From: Oscillospiraceae bacterium | GTDB taxonomy: Bacteria > Bacillota > Clostridia > Oscillospirales > Ruminococcaceae | NCBI GenBank assembly: GCA_022508925.1 | Contig: JAFLUF010000004.1 | Coordinates: 1-56,699, forward strand | Direction: 5' to 3' | Length of the DNA stretch: 56,699 nucleotides | Shown: positions 43,260-53,114 of the stretch, piece by piece | Position numbering within the stretch: the stretch's first letter is position 1 | How the letters are laid out: every line of letters starts with the position of its first letter | The notes under the pieces: model-generated | The model's input: the letters and a program-made list of their open reading frames with translations, nothing else | Database searches by the model: none | What the model was told of the DNA's origin: nothing | Program-made: the position numbers and the translations under genes

Positions 43260-44165
43260 TTACGGTGAGATCAGTTCCAGCGGGTAAAACTCCGCTAATA
43301 TCTCATCATAGCTCTTTTTGTTTTTCGCGGCGATATTGGCGGCGTTCAGGCTCATGCCCGCGTTGTCGCCGTTGCCTTTGCACTGAAAGAAAAACGTTTC
43401 GTCGCGGTATTCTATTGAGATAGCCGAGCTTTTGAGGCTAAGCGCCGAGCGGAGCTCTTCTCCGGAAAGTCTTGTACTCAGAAAATCCACCGAAACAAGC
43501 GTCCCGTATTCGTCGTAAACCTGTTCCGAAAACCACTCCGACGGCTCCTTACCCGTAAGACCTGTTGATGAAAGCATTTTTAATATCTTGTTAGGGCTGA
43601 ATGCGCGCTCGGTCAGATAACCCTTTGCAAAGGCGTCCTCGGGAATCGCTCTTGATGGCATAAACATAAGTTCTCTTGTTTTTCCGCTTGAGATCGCGCA
43701 CATCTTTACCGCAACAGGCTCTCCGTCAAAGGCGAGATATGCTTTTCCCGCGGCTTTTACCGCGGATCGGATAAGTTTTCTGTCCGCGTGGTTTACGGCT
43801 TTGTCAGCGTATGAAACATAAGGAAACTCGTCGCATACGGCAAAATCTGCCCCCATTGCTTCAAAGGCGTTTTTGTTTTTCAGTGAATACAGGGCGTTTG
43901 TGTTGATAACCACTGCCGCCGCGGCAAGCGTCTGCTCCTCGTAAATGTTTCCCGTGGCCGGTATTATCCCGCAAAGACAGCCCTCGACAAATTTTTCGTA
44001 GCTCATTTGTTCGATTTGTTCACTGCCGCTTATGTATACCGAGACCGTATCGGGAAATGGCGAAGTTTTGCGGGGTTCTGCCGATATATCCGCTAAAACC
44101 GCGGCAATAACGGCGGCTATTGCGATCATTGCCGAAACGGCGGATAAAATGATTTTTTTACGCAT
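43260..44165 (-). CDS. SpoIID-like protein lacking the catalytic Glu
   Basis: A 301-residue protein with an N-terminal membrane segment (about 5-25) and the SpoIID/LytB layout. MSYEKFVEGCLCGIIPATGN stands where SpoIID has EYVxGVVAAEMP, followed by YEEQTLAAAAVVINTNALYS like the AQAVAARTYA helix. The end GNGDNAGMSLNAANIAAKNK matches GHGVGMSQYGAxxMA. The catalytic Glu of SpoIID, which cleaves peptidoglycan glycan strands during engulfment, is Ile67, and the GHGVGMSQ loop is altered, so lytic activity is doubtful. It is the only minus-strand protein gene of substantial size after proB, lying inside the citrate-pathway block. Confidence 0.7.
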   Translation of the reverse strand: MRKKIILSAVSAMIAIAAVIAAVLADISAEPRKTSPFPDTVSVYISGSEQIEQMSYEKFVEGCLCGIIPATGNIYEEQTLAAAAVVINTNALYSLKNKNAFEAMGADFAVCDEFPYVSYADKAVNHADRKLIRSAVKAAGKAYLAFDGEPVAVKMCAISSGKTRELMFMPSRAIPEDAFAKGYLTERAFSPNKILKMLSSTGLTGKEPSEWFSEQVYDEYGTLVSVDFLSTRLSGEELRSALSLKSSAISIEYRDETFFFQCKGNGDNAGMSLNAANIAAKNKKSYDEILAEFYPLELISP

Positions 44166-44195
44166 TGTGTGAGTACCACTCCTTGTAATACCGAC

Positions 44196-44224
44196 TTGAC
44201 AACTAAGGCAAAATGATGTATAAT
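44196..44224 (+). promoter_or_regulatory. Sigma-A-type promoter for citrate synthase
   Basis: TTGACA (44196-44201) and TATAAT (44219-44224) have a 17-bp spacer; the start codon at 44256 lies 31 bp downstream behind GGAGAAAG. Confidence 0.75.
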
Positions 44225-44255
44225 AAAATTAAGTATGTAGAATGGAGAAAGATTT

Positions 44256-45620
44256 ATGGATAATCTCGAAAAATTAAAATCAACCGAAGAATTAAAGCAG
44301 ATGTGCGATGAGTTCTGCAAAAACAGCGTCATCAGCACAGAGCTTATAAATAAGTTCGGCGTAAAACGCGGACTTAGAAACCCCGATGGCTCGGGAGTTC
44401 TTGCGGGAATTACCAACGTCTGCTGCGTACACGGTTATGTTATCAGCGAGGGAGATAAACAGCCCATAGAGGGCGAGCTTATTTACCGCGGTTATAATAT
44501 CCGTGATATAGTAGCGGGCGCGAAAAATGACAACCGCTACGGCTACGAAGAAGTTGTATACCTTCTGCTGTTGGGAACGCTTCCGACAAGATCCGAGCTT
44601 CAGTGGTTCTCAAAGCTTATCGCCGACTACCGAGAGCTTCCGCTGTATTTTATCGAGGATGTTATTATGCGAAACCCTTCGCCTAATATCATGAACAAAA
44701 TGCAGCAGGCGGTGCTTTCGCTTTACAGTCATGACAGCGACCCCGAAAACAATTCTCCCGAAGTTGAGATGCTTCAGGCGATCTCGGTCATTTCAAAGCT
44801 TCCCGCCATTGTTGTCGCGGCATATCAGGCAGTGCGCCGCTTTTATCATAACGAAAGCATGGTAATGCACCCGATAAACAAGGAAGAGAGCCTTGCTGAA
44901 AGCATTCTGTCGACCCTGCGAGACGACAGAGCTTATACTCCCGAAGAAGCAAAGCTGCTTGACCTTTGTCTTATGCTTCATGCCGAGCACGGCGGCGGTA
45001 ATAACTCTACTTTTACCTGCCGCACGGTATCCTCTTCGGGTACGGACGCTTATTCCGCTTATTCCGCGGCGATAGGCTCGCTCAAGGGTCCGCGTCACGG
45101 CGGCGCCAACATCAAAGTAATGGAGATGCTTGACGCTGTAAAAGAAGGCGTTAAAGACTGGAACGACGATGATGAGGTAGCAGACTTTCTGCATAAAATT
45201 ATTCGCAAAGAAGCCGGCGACGGCTCGGGACTTGTATACGGAATGGGTCACGCGGTTTATACGCTGTCCGACCCGAGAGCCGTTATCCTCAAAAAGAACG
45301 CGATGGAGCTTGCAAAGGGAACACCGTTTGAAGCGGAGTTCAAACTTCTTGACAGTATAGAACGTATAACTCCCGTGGTGTTCAGGGAGGAACGCGGTGA
45401 CATTAAGAATATATGTGCAAATGTGGATATGTATTCGGGACTTGTCTATAAAATGCTGAAAATTCCTGTTGAGATGTACACGGCGCTGTTTGCCTGCGCG
45501 AGAATGGCGGGCTGGTGCGCGCACAGAATGGAAGAAATGATAAACGGAAAGCGCATTATCCGTCCCGCGTATAAGGCGATAAATATCGATAAAACGTACA
45601 TTCCGCTTAATGAAAGGTAA
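44256..45620 (+). CDS. gltA: Citrate synthase
   Basis: A 454-residue enzyme that condenses acetyl-CoA and oxaloacetate to citrate. Family motifs are GELIYRGYNIRDIVAGA, LCLMLHAEHGGGNNSTFTCR with a catalytic His, SLKGPRHGGANIKVMEML and VYGMGHAVYTLSDPRA with the second active-site His. The C-terminal RMAGWCAHRMEEMINGKRIIRP is typical. A methylcitrate synthase role cannot be excluded by sequence, but aconitase and isocitrate dehydrogenase nearby favour citrate. It has its own promoter and is followed directly by a membrane protein gene. Confidence 0.92.
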   Translation: MDNLEKLKSTEELKQMCDEFCKNSVISTELINKFGVKRGLRNPDGSGVLAGITNVCCVHGYVISEGDKQPIEGELIYRGYNIRDIVAGAKNDNRYGYEEVVYLLLLGTLPTRSELQWFSKLIADYRELPLYFIEDVIMRNPSPNIMNKMQQAVLSLYSHDSDPENNSPEVEMLQAISVISKLPAIVVAAYQAVRRFYHNESMVMHPINKEESLAESILSTLRDDRAYTPEEAKLLDLCLMLHAEHGGGNNSTFTCRTVSSSGTDAYSAYSAAIGSLKGPRHGGANIKVMEMLDAVKEGVKDWNDDDEVADFLHKIIRKEAGDGSGLVYGMGHAVYTLSDPRAVILKKNAMELAKGTPFEAEFKLLDSIERITPVVFREERGDIKNICANVDMYSGLVYKMLKIPVEMYTALFACARMAGWCAHRMEEMINGKRIIRPAYKAINIDKTYIPLNER

Positions 45621-45627
45621 TAAACAT

Positions 45628-46497
45628 ATGACAAAAAACGGCACAGCCTCAATAATTGCCCTTGCCGCGGGAATTGTTCTGTGCACAGCGGCAAGAGTTG
45701 TCGGAATTTTGTTCTTCACGGATATGAAAACAGGTTTTCTGTTTCACGAAAGCGAGTTTTTATACTGCGTGATATTCTATGTTATCTGCGCGGCTTCGGC
45801 GGTTCTGACCGCGGCTTTCGCTCCGAAATATCCGACCGAGGGCTCGGGTCTTTCCAAAAACAAAACGCTTGTGGTCGGGTGGATCATGGTGTTTATGGCG
45901 GCGCTTGCGGCGTGGGACGGGATATCAAATCTCAGCTCAGTTAATTATTCCCTTCTTATAATCATCGGGGATTTTGTCGCGGCGGTCTATATTGAGATCG
46001 TCGGTATAGTGACGCTTGTAAAGAAAAAAATAAGCGCGGGTCTCGGATTTATGTACTCTGTTGTCGGTGTTTATTTTATACTCAGAGCCGTCGAGATACT
46101 TTCGCAGAGAATGGTTATCATAAGCGTTCAGGAATATCTGCTTGAGGTGCTGGGAGTATCGGCGGGAGCAGTCTGCTTTGCGTTGTTCGGAAAGATATAC
46201 TCCGATAACGGCGAAAAACGCTCGGTGTTCTTTCTGCGCTTCTGGGGTTCGGGAGCCGCGGTAATAACGGTTTCAACTTTTCTCGGCGCTGTTCTGGCGA
46301 AACTTTTCGGTCCGGATGAGATATCAAAAAGGATAACTGCCGATTTTATCGAAGCGCAGAGATATTATCAGGAAAATGCGATGAGCGCGGACGGAAGCTA
46401 TATGATGTCCTTTGTGCCGTATGTGAACGCGGTTATGGGAATATTCGCCGCGGCGGCGGTAATAATGTCGCTTTCGGAAAATACAAGCGGAAAGTAA
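45628..46497 (+). CDS. Polytopic membrane protein, unknown function
   Basis: A 289-residue protein with about seven hydrophobic segments spread evenly over its length (for example SIIALAAGIVLCTAARVVGI at the start and AVMGIFAAAAVIMSL at the end). Several internal segments contain Tyr and Gly, and no channel or transporter signature is evident. The ATG at 45628 is chosen for AAAGG ten bases upstream, which overlaps the citrate synthase stop; the earlier in-frame ATG at 45610 lies inside that gene. Not recognised. Confidence 0.75.
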   Translation: MTKNGTASIIALAAGIVLCTAARVVGILFFTDMKTGFLFHESEFLYCVIFYVICAASAVLTAAFAPKYPTEGSGLSKNKTLVVGWIMVFMAALAAWDGISNLSSVNYSLLIIIGDFVAAVYIEIVGIVTLVKKKISAGLGFMYSVVGVYFILRAVEILSQRMVIISVQEYLLEVLGVSAGAVCFALFGKIYSDNGEKRSVFFLRFWGSGAAVITVSTFLGAVLAKLFGPDEISKRITADFIEAQRYYQENAMSADGSYMMSFVPYVNAVMGIFAAAAVIMSLSENTSGK

Positions 46498-46507
46498 AAA
46501 CTGAATT

Positions 46508-46564
46508 CGATCGGGAATGTGAGACTGTCATACGCGTTTTCGGGCAGCCTTGGATTCCCGGTCG
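46508..46564 (+). other. Long-stem inverted repeat ahead of the lipoprotein gene
   Basis: CGATCGGGAAT/ATTCCCGGTCG (46508-46518 with 46554-46564, one G-T pair) encloses a 35-base loop. No T tract follows, so it is not a standard terminator. It begins 11 bases after the membrane protein stop codon and may be an mRNA structure or a degraded element. Confidence 0.35.
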
Positions 46565-46588
46565 GCTGTTGAATGATGTGGTGAAGAA

Positions 46589-47917
46589 TTGAAGCTTAAG
46601 AGAATTATCGCGCTTTTGCTCGCCGGGATAATAAGTATATCGGCAAGCGGCTGTATGGACACCTCGGTTGAAAATATGCTTAATCCGCCTAAGCTTTCCG
46701 ATGAGCAGGATGAGATATACAATGAGCTTATAAAAAGCGTAGGACAAAACATAAAGCTTGTATATCCGAAGAGCGGCGAATACCGCTCAGCGTTTGTTAT
46801 ATATGATTTCGACGATGATCCGGAAGACGAGGCGCTCGTCTTTTATGAAAGCAAAGGCGCGGCAGCGGGCGAAGGTTCGCTGAGAATGAAAATATTCGAC
46901 AAGGTCAACGAAAGGTTCGAGGCGGTTTACGACCTTGCCTGTGAGGGCAGCGAGGTTGAAAGCATAAGCTTTGAAAGGCTCGGAAAAAGCGGCGGAGTGA
47001 ATATTGTCGTTGAGTATACGCTTTTAAATCAATCTGAAAAGGTTTTTTCCGTGTACAAATATGAGGACCGTACGCCTACTAAGCGCTACTCCTCGTCATA
47101 CGTCTGCCTTGACGTTTTCGATATAAACGGCGACGGTGTTGACGAGCTGATAACCGTGAATTATGATCGGACTTCTAAAATATCCTCCGCAATGATGTTT
47201 GCCGACGGAGAAGACAGTTTGATAAAGTTGTCTCAGACAGATCTCTGCGGAGGAACGGCTGATTATATAAAAGTTACCGAGGGAATGCTCAGTAAGGACA
47301 CCGCGGCGCTTTTCCTCGACTATTCCAAGTCCGGTGGACAGTCCGGCACTGATGTGCTTTACAGTGTTTCAGATACGCTTTACTGTCCGAACGGCGCGGA
47401 TATGAACATCAGCAGGGTTACAAACGACTATATGGCGGAAATATACTGCTGTGATATCGACGGAGACGGGCTGGTGGAGATACCCTCCACAAGGCTGCTT
47501 CCAGGATACGAAACAGCCGGCAGAAACGAACAGCTTTACGCGGTAGAGTGGTATACAGTTGAGTCGGGCAAATTCTCTTTCAAGCATTACAGCTATTTTT
47601 CGAGCAAATACCGCTTTGCGCTGATCTTTCCCAGCAGATGGGTAGGAGTTGTCACGGCGGTGCCCGATGTTTTAAATGATGAGGTTGTCTTTGTTGCCTA
47701 TGACCAACAAATAGGATTTGACCTTGAAAACGCGGCAGAAATTATGAGAGTGCGGGCGGTAGATAAAGATGACGAAAAAGGTATCGAAGAAGCACAAGGT
47801 TTTGTTTTTATCGGAGAAACGGACGAGACCTATTATTGCGTAACACATACGGGTTACGCCGCCGGAACGTTGACTCTTACGGAAAGCGAGCTTAAAAACT
47901 GCTTTAAGACACTGTAA
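46589..47917 (+). CDS. Lipoprotein with Asp-rich, calcium-loop-like motifs
   Basis: A 442-residue predicted lipoprotein with signal and lipobox SASGC (Cys22). The external part contains two loops of the D-x-D/N-x-D-G-x-x-E type, VFDINGDGVDELIT and CDIDGDGLVEIPST, and a looser one, IYDFDDDPEDEALV, as in FG-GAP/dockerin-like repeats, suggesting calcium-stabilised beta structure. The start is a TTG behind GGTGAAG. It is followed 36 bp later by a response regulator and histidine kinase. Lipoproteins beside two-component systems often act as sensors or targets, which is an inference here. Confidence 0.8.
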   Translation: MKLKRIIALLLAGIISISASGCMDTSVENMLNPPKLSDEQDEIYNELIKSVGQNIKLVYPKSGEYRSAFVIYDFDDDPEDEALVFYESKGAAAGEGSLRMKIFDKVNERFEAVYDLACEGSEVESISFERLGKSGGVNIVVEYTLLNQSEKVFSVYKYEDRTPTKRYSSSYVCLDVFDINGDGVDELITVNYDRTSKISSAMMFADGEDSLIKLSQTDLCGGTADYIKVTEGMLSKDTAALFLDYSKSGGQSGTDVLYSVSDTLYCPNGADMNISRVTNDYMAEIYCCDIDGDGLVEIPSTRLLPGYETAGRNEQLYAVEWYTVESGKFSFKHYSYFSSKYRFALIFPSRWVGVVTAVPDVLNDEVVFVAYDQQIGFDLENAAEIMRVRAVDKDDEKGIEEAQGFVFIGETDETYYCVTHTGYAAGTLTLTESELKNCFKTL

Positions 47918-47953
47918 TTATAATAAACCGCAGAATATTCAGAAAGGTTTTTT

Positions 47954-48649
47954 ATGAAAAGAATACTTGTTTGCGAGGACGAGGCTTCGATAAGAGATTT
48001 TGTCGTTATAAATCTCCGTCGGGCAGGGTATGACGTAGTTGATACTTCTAACGGAGAAGAAGCTCTGGAGGTCTATAAGAACAACAACGGCGGCTTTGAC
48101 GTTGCGCTGCTTGATATCATGATGCCCGGAATGGACGGCTGCGAGCTTTGCAAGAGGATAAGAGAGCAAAGCGCGGAGATAGGCATAATAATGCTTTCAG
48201 CCAAAAGTCAGGAGATAGACAAGATAAATTGCCTCATGCTGGGCGCTGACGATTATGTTACAAAACCGTTTTCTCCGAGCGAGCTTGTAGCGCGCATCGA
48301 CGCGATCTACAGAAGAGTTACCCTCAGCCGTTCTCCAAAGGAGGAAACAAAAGTTATTACTGCCGAGCCGTTTAAGCTCGATCTGCAGAGCAGAATGTGC
48401 TACAAAAACGGAGAGCTTATCGAGCTTACGCAGGTAGAATTTCACATGATGAAATATCTGCTGTCAAACAAGGGAACTGCCATCGACAGAAAGTCTATCC
48501 TGCGCCATATCTGGGGCGACAGCTATGTCGGAGAGGATAAGGTGATCGACGTAAATATGAGAAGACTGCGTATGAAGATCGAGGACGATCCCTCCTCGCC
48601 GAAGTATATCCAGACTATCTGGGGCTTCGGATATAAATGGAACGGCTGA
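47954..48649 (+). CDS. OmpR/PhoB-family response regulator
   Basis: A 231-residue two-domain regulator. The receiver domain shows the acidic pair in VCEDEASIRDFVV, the phospho-acceptor Asp in VALLDIMMPGMDG and the conserved Lys in DDYVTKPF. The C-terminal winged-helix domain includes ELTQVEFHMMKYLLSNKG, DRKSILRHIWGDSYVGEDKV and VNMRRLRMKIEDD and ends YIQTIWGFGYKW. It is followed, with a 13-base overlap, by its kinase. Targets are unknown. Confidence 0.94.
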   Translation: MKRILVCEDEASIRDFVVINLRRAGYDVVDTSNGEEALEVYKNNNGGFDVALLDIMMPGMDGCELCKRIREQSAEIGIIMLSAKSQEIDKINCLMLGADDYVTKPFSPSELVARIDAIYRRVTLSRSPKEETKVITAEPFKLDLQSRMCYKNGELIELTQVEFHMMKYLLSNKGTAIDRKSILRHIWGDSYVGEDKVIDVNMRRLRMKIEDDPSSPKYIQTIWGFGYKWNG

Positions 48650-50130
48650 CAGAGATGAGTGAGTATATAAAAATAAAAGGATTGAGAAGCCGGTCGCTTG
48701 CTTCAAGGTGGATGACAAATACTCTTTCGGTCGTGGTGATCGTGCTGATTTTTGTAAATTTCGGCGTTTATTACTTTGCCAAGCAGTATTACTACGGCTC
48801 GGCAGAGAGCTATATGATCTCCGAGGCGAACGCAACGCAGACGATTTTAAGGCGCGTTTATGAGGATACGGCGGCAAATTATTCTTCTGAGGTCCGCGAA
48901 ATGATCGAGGGCTTTTCCAAAAAGGATCAGATGGAGCTTATGTCCGTAAACCGAAGCGGAGAAGTCACCCTCTCGTCCAGCGGCTTCAAGCCCGACGAGG
49001 ATTATTATATGCCCGATTATGACGAAGCTCTTGAAAGCGATGAAAACATGGGTGTTTACATCGGGGCGGGCAGGGGCGAAAATATCATTGCGGTCACTAT
49101 CATAATCGACAATCCGAGCAGCAGCTACAATGCCCTCAGGTTTGTGACATCTCTTGGAATGATAGACGCGCGGATCGGCGGGATCATGCTTACCTGCGTT
49201 ATAATAAGCGTGTTTATAATCTCGGTCATAGCGCTTACGGGATTTTACTTTGTAAAATCTATCTGCGATTCTCTGGTGCAGATGGGAAGCATCGCCAAAA
49301 AGCTCGCGAAGGGAGATTTTTCCGAGCGCATTCCCATAACCGCAAACGACGAGATAGGACAGCTTTCGCTTGCGTTTAACGAAATGGCGGACGAGCTTGA
49401 AAACTCCGAGCAGATAAAAAACGATTTTATCTCCAGCGTTTCGCATGAGCTGAGAACTCCGCTTACCGCCATAAAGGGCTGGTCTGAAACCTTAAGCGGA
49501 GGACCCGACAAGCCGACAGCCGATAAGGGCGCGTTTGACGACGCTACCTTCAACAGGGGAATGAAAGTCATCACAGGCGAGACCGCGCGTCTTGAGCAAA
49601 TGGTTGAGGAGCTGCTTGACTTTTCGAGGATACAAAGCGGCAGACTGACGCTTCAGATGGATAAAACGGACATAATCGCCGAGCTTGAGGACGCGCTGTT
49701 GATTTATATCGACAAGGCAAAAAAGGAAAACAAAACGCTTTCATATAACGAGCCTCAGTTTATGTGCATTGTATACGGCGATAAAAGCAGACTTCGTCAG
49801 GTGTTTATAAACATAATCGATAATGCCGTAAAATACACCGAACCCGAGGGGAAAATAGACATAACCGTTACAAAAGACGACGATATGGTTGCGATTTCCG
49901 TTAAGGACACGGGGTGCGGAATAGCCGCTGAGGATCTGCCCAAGGTAAAGCAGAAGTTCTTCAAGGCAAACAGCACAAAGCGCGGCTCGGGTATAGGACT
50001 TGCCGTAGTGGATGAGATAGTTTCGATGCACGGCGGCTATCTCGAGGTAAACAGCGAGCTTGGAAAGGGAACCGAGGTTACGGTCATGTTCCCGCTTTAC
50101 GAAAGAAAAGGAGAGCCGTTCGATGAGTAA
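48637..50130 (+). CDS. Sensor histidine kinase
   Basis: A 497-residue membrane kinase with two membrane segments (about residues 28-48 and 185-208) around an extracellular domain of about 135 residues, then HAMP (SIAKKLAKGDFSERIPITAN), HisKA (SSVSHELRTPLTAIKGWSE with the phospho-accepting His) and an HATPase domain (FINIIDNAVKYTE, DTGCGIAAEDL, GSGIGLAVVDEIV). An alternative start is the ATG at 48655, just after the regulator stop. It pairs with the preceding regulator. The signal is unknown; the lipoprotein upstream is a candidate partner. Confidence 0.93.
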   Translation: MERLTEMSEYIKIKGLRSRSLASRWMTNTLSVVVIVLIFVNFGVYYFAKQYYYGSAESYMISEANATQTILRRVYEDTAANYSSEVREMIEGFSKKDQMELMSVNRSGEVTLSSSGFKPDEDYYMPDYDEALESDENMGVYIGAGRGENIIAVTIIIDNPSSSYNALRFVTSLGMIDARIGGIMLTCVIISVFIISVIALTGFYFVKSICDSLVQMGSIAKKLAKGDFSERIPITANDEIGQLSLAFNEMADELENSEQIKNDFISSVSHELRTPLTAIKGWSETLSGGPDKPTADKGAFDDATFNRGMKVITGETARLEQMVEELLDFSRIQSGRLTLQMDKTDIIAELEDALLIYIDKAKKENKTLSYNEPQFMCIVYGDKSRLRQVFINIIDNAVKYTEPEGKIDITVTKDDDMVAISVKDTGCGIAAEDLPKVKQKFFKANSTKRGSGIGLAVVDEIVSMHGGYLEVNSELGKGTEVTVMFPLYERKGEPFDE

Positions 50131-51106
50131 GGATAATGAGAAAAAGACGACTATCGGCGGTCAGGCGCTTATCGAGGGCGTAATGATGAAGGGCGTTTCG
50201 GTCGGCGCGATGGCTGTAAGAAAAAAGGACGGTTCGGTCTATGTTGAGGAGTGGGCGCTGTCCGGCAAGAAATGGTATAACAAGGCGCCGTTTATACGCG
50301 GTTGTATAAACTTTGTCTCACAGCTTAAAGAGGGGTATTCATGCATATTAAAATCCTCCGAGATAAGCGGAGCGTTTGAAGAGGGAGAACCGACATGTTT
50401 CGATAAATTTCTGGTAAAGACCTTCGGAGAAAAAGGCGCTGAAAAGGTCGGAGGAGCTATCGCGGGGATACTTTCCTTTCTGATGGTCGCGGCAATGCTC
50501 GCGGTATTTCTGTTTGTGCCGAGTTATTTGTTTACATTGCTTGAAAACGCCGTAAGCGCGGATATTTCCGGGTGGAAGTCCGCTTTTGAGGGCGTGCTGA
50601 AATTAGTCCTGTTTATCGCGTATATGGCGATAGTGGCGCAGACAAAGGACATTCGCAGAACCTATGAGTATCACGGCGCGGAGCATAAGACAATCGCCTG
50701 CTACGAGGCGAAAAAAGAGCTTACGGTAGAAAATGTCCGCCCGATGAAAAGATTTCACCCGCGCTGCGGGACGAGCTTTATCGTAATAACTCTTTTAGTA
50801 AGCATTTTGGTGTATACTTTTATCCCGCTTGAACCGGGAGCATGGCTCGGTATAGAAAACAAGGTGCTTTCGGCCTTGCTCAGGGTGCTTATAAAGCTTC
50901 CGTTTCTTCCGATAGTGGTGGGGATATCGTACGAGCTTATAAAGCTTGCGGGAAGATATTCAAACGCTTTTACCAGAATACTTTCCGCTCCGGGACTGTG
51001 GACTCAGCGCCTTACCACGCGCGAGCCGGACGACAGGCAAATTGAGATAGCCATTGCCGCGATGAAGCCTTGCCTCCCCAAAGAGAATGAAAACGATAAT
51101 TGGTAA
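50123..51106 (+). CDS. DUF1385 membrane protein
   Basis: A 327-residue protein of the DUF1385 family, of unknown biochemical function, which commonly sits beside prmC in Firmicutes. The family start TTIGGQALIEGVMMKGVS is clear, followed by TYEYHGAEHKTIACYEA and RFHPRCGTSFIVITLLVSI. Four or so membrane segments are visible. The ATG at 50123 is chosen for AAAGGAGA; it overlaps the kinase stop by eight bases. A longer in-frame ORF upstream lies inside the kinase gene and is rejected. Confidence 0.9.
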   Translation: MSKDNEKKTTIGGQALIEGVMMKGVSVGAMAVRKKDGSVYVEEWALSGKKWYNKAPFIRGCINFVSQLKEGYSCILKSSEISGAFEEGEPTCFDKFLVKTFGEKGAEKVGGAIAGILSFLMVAAMLAVFLFVPSYLFTLLENAVSADISGWKSAFEGVLKLVLFIAYMAIVAQTKDIRRTYEYHGAEHKTIACYEAKKELTVENVRPMKRFHPRCGTSFIVITLLVSILVYTFIPLEPGAWLGIENKVLSALLRVLIKLPFLPIVVGISYELIKLAGRYSNAFTRILSAPGLWTQRLTTREPDDRQIEIAIAAMKPCLPKENENDNW

Positions 51107-51109
51107 GCG

Positions 51110-51958
51110 GTGATTGACTTGGAAAACAGAGAACTGCTCAGAGAACTGATATGCGCGCTTTCGGACAACGGAACAGAAAACGCGGGCTTTGAGGCAAATC
51201 AACTGCTCGAGCTTTCGGGAATACCGCGCATGAAAGTCATAACCGACCCGAGAGGACAGGTTTCCGAAGAAGCGGCTGATAACGCGAGAGCTTATCTTGA
51301 AAGACGGCTTTCGGGCGAGCCTTTACAGTATATTTTGGGAGAATGGGAGTTTTACGGACTTCCGTTTAAAGTCGGAAAGGGCGTTTTGATCCCCCGTCAG
51401 GACACCGAGCTGCTCGTGGATATCACAAAGGAGTTTCTGAATAATTTTCCCGGGGGCGAGAGTGTTCTCGATCTGTGCGCGGGCAGCGGATGTATAGGGA
51501 TTTCGCTTGCGAAATACTGCAATGCTGAGGCGGTGCTCGTGGAAAAATCTCCCGAGGCTTTTGAATATCTTCGGCGGAATATCGCGCTTAACGGCGTTGA
51601 GGAAAAGTGCAGGGCGGTGCTTGGCGACTGCCTTGATGAATATAGCGAATATGGGGAGTTTTCGGCGATAGTGTCAAATCCGCCGTATCTCACGATATCC
51701 GATATGAAAAACCTGCAGCGCGAGGTTCGCTTTGAACCCGAGATTGCGTTATACGGCGGAGACGACGGGCTTGACTTTTACCGAAGACTGCTTAAAGTTC
51801 ACGCGAAAAACGTAAAGAAAAACGGACTTTTCGCGGTTGAAATAGGGATAGGCGAGGAAAAGCCTGTGATGGAAATATTCCGGGAAAACGGTCTCGAGCC
51901 TTCTTGTGAAAAGGATCTAAATGGTATTTACAGAGTTGTGTACGCAGTAAAAAATTAA
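51110..51958 (+). CDS. prmC: Release factor glutamine methyltransferase
   Basis: A 282-residue PrmC (HemK), which methylates the Gln of the GGQ motif in release factors RF1 and RF2. The N-terminal helical domain is followed by the Rossmann-type SAM motif [16 protein letters not shown] and the active-site NPPY in [29 protein letters not shown] and [13 protein letters not shown] are also typical. The start is GTG 51110, or possibly TTG 51119. Its usual neighbour prfA is not next to it here. Confidence 0.94.
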   Translation: MIDLENRELLRELICALSDNGTENAGFEANQLLELSGIPRMKVITDPRGQVSEEAADNARAYLERRLSGEPLQYILGEWEFYGLPFKVGKGVLIPRQDTELLVDITKEFLNNFPGGESVLDLCAGSGCIGISLAKYCNAEAVLVEKSPEAFEYLRRNIALNGVEEKCRAVLGDCLDEYSEYGEFSAIVSNPPYLTISDMKNLQREVRFEPEIALYGGDDGLDFYRRLLKVHAKNVKKNGLFAVEIGIGEEKPVMEIFRENGLEPSCEKDLNGIYRVVYAVKN

Positions 51959-51974
51959 ACGGAGGATAAATTTT

Positions 51975-53114
51975 ATGGCATCGGAAAAGAAAAAAGCATC
52001 GGCGGCAAGTCCCGTTGATAAATCGGTTACTCCCGACGAGAGAAAAAAGGCGCTTCAGACAGCGATAGCGCAGATCGAAAAGAAATACGGCGACGGTACC
52101 ATTATGTCAATGGGCGAAAATAAGCATTTAGATGTAGAGCATCTGCCGACAGGCTCGCTTATGCTCGATCTGGCTCTTGGGATAGGCGGACTTCCCAAAG
52201 GACGTATCATCGAGGTATACGGAACGGAAAGCTCGGGAAAGACAACGCTTTGCCTGCACGCAGTCGCGGAAGCTCAGAAGGCTGGCGGAACTGCGGCGTT
52301 TATCGACGTAGAGCACGCTCTCGACCCCGTTTACGCGAAGAACCTGGGGGTCGATATAGACAATCTCCTTGTTTCTCAGCCCGATACGGGCGAACAGGCG
52401 CTTGAGATAATTGAAACGCTTGTGCGCTCGGGAGCGATAGACATTGTCGTACTCGACTCTGTCGCGGCAATGGCGACGCAGGCGGAGATCGACGGAGAAA
52501 TGGGTGACGCGCACGTCGGAGTTCAGGCGAGGCTAATGTCTCAGGCAATGAGAAAGCTCACCGCCATAATCGGAAAAACCAACTGCGTAGCCGTTTTCAT
52601 AAACCAGATACGCGAGAAGATAGGCGTTATGTACGGAAACCCCGAAACTACCCCCGGCGGCAGAGCGCTTAAGTTCTACTCCTCGGTAAGAATAGAGGTA
52701 AGAAAGGGCGAGGCGCTTAAAAACGGCGCTGAGGTTTACGGAAACCGCGTAAAGTGTAAGGTCGTAAAGAACAAAGTCGCGCCGCCGTTTAAAACTGCCG
52801 AGTTCGATATGATATTCGGTCAGGGCATTTCGAGAATGGGCGAGGTCGTAGACTGCGCCGTTGACATGGGAATAATAAAGAAAAGCGGCTCGTGGTTCAG
52901 CTATGACGATATGAAGATCGGACAGGGACGCGACAAGGTTTTCGAGTTTCTTAAGGAAAACTCCGCGCTTTGCGCCGAGGTAGAGCAAAAGGTGCGCGAG
53001 GAGTTTCTGAGAAAGACCCGCGATGAAGACAGCGGCGAAGAGGCTGTACAGGAAGCAAAACCGAAGGCTGCCGAAAACGATGATTTTTCCGAGTTTAAGG
53101 AAGAGGATCTGTAA
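51975..53114 (+). CDS. recA: Recombinase A
   Basis: A 379-residue RecA, the strand-exchange protein of recombination and co-protease of the SOS response. Walker A is [35 protein letters not shown] and [21 protein letters not shown] follow, then [20 protein letters not shown], the MAW/loop region. A basic N-terminal extension and an acidic C-terminal tail are present. AGGAG precedes the ATG. I did not see a clear LexA (SOS) box in the 16 bp before it; the promoter may lie further upstream in the operon. Confidence 0.98.
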   Translation: MASEKKKASAASPVDKSVTPDERKKALQTAIAQIEKKYGDGTIMSMGENKHLDVEHLPTGSLMLDLALGIGGLPKGRIIEVYGTESSGKTTLCLHAVAEAQKAGGTAAFIDVEHALDPVYAKNLGVDIDNLLVSQPDTGEQALEIIETLVRSGAIDIVVLDSVAAMATQAEIDGEMGDAHVGVQARLMSQAMRKLTAIIGKTNCVAVFINQIREKIGVMYGNPETTPGGRALKFYSSVRIEVRKGEALKNGAEVYGNRVKCKVVKNKVAPPFKTAEFDMIFGQGISRMGEVVDCAVDMGIIKKSGSWFSYDDMKIGQGRDKVFEFLKENSALCAEVEQKVREEFLRKTRDEDSGEEAVQEAKPKAAENDDFSEFKEEDL

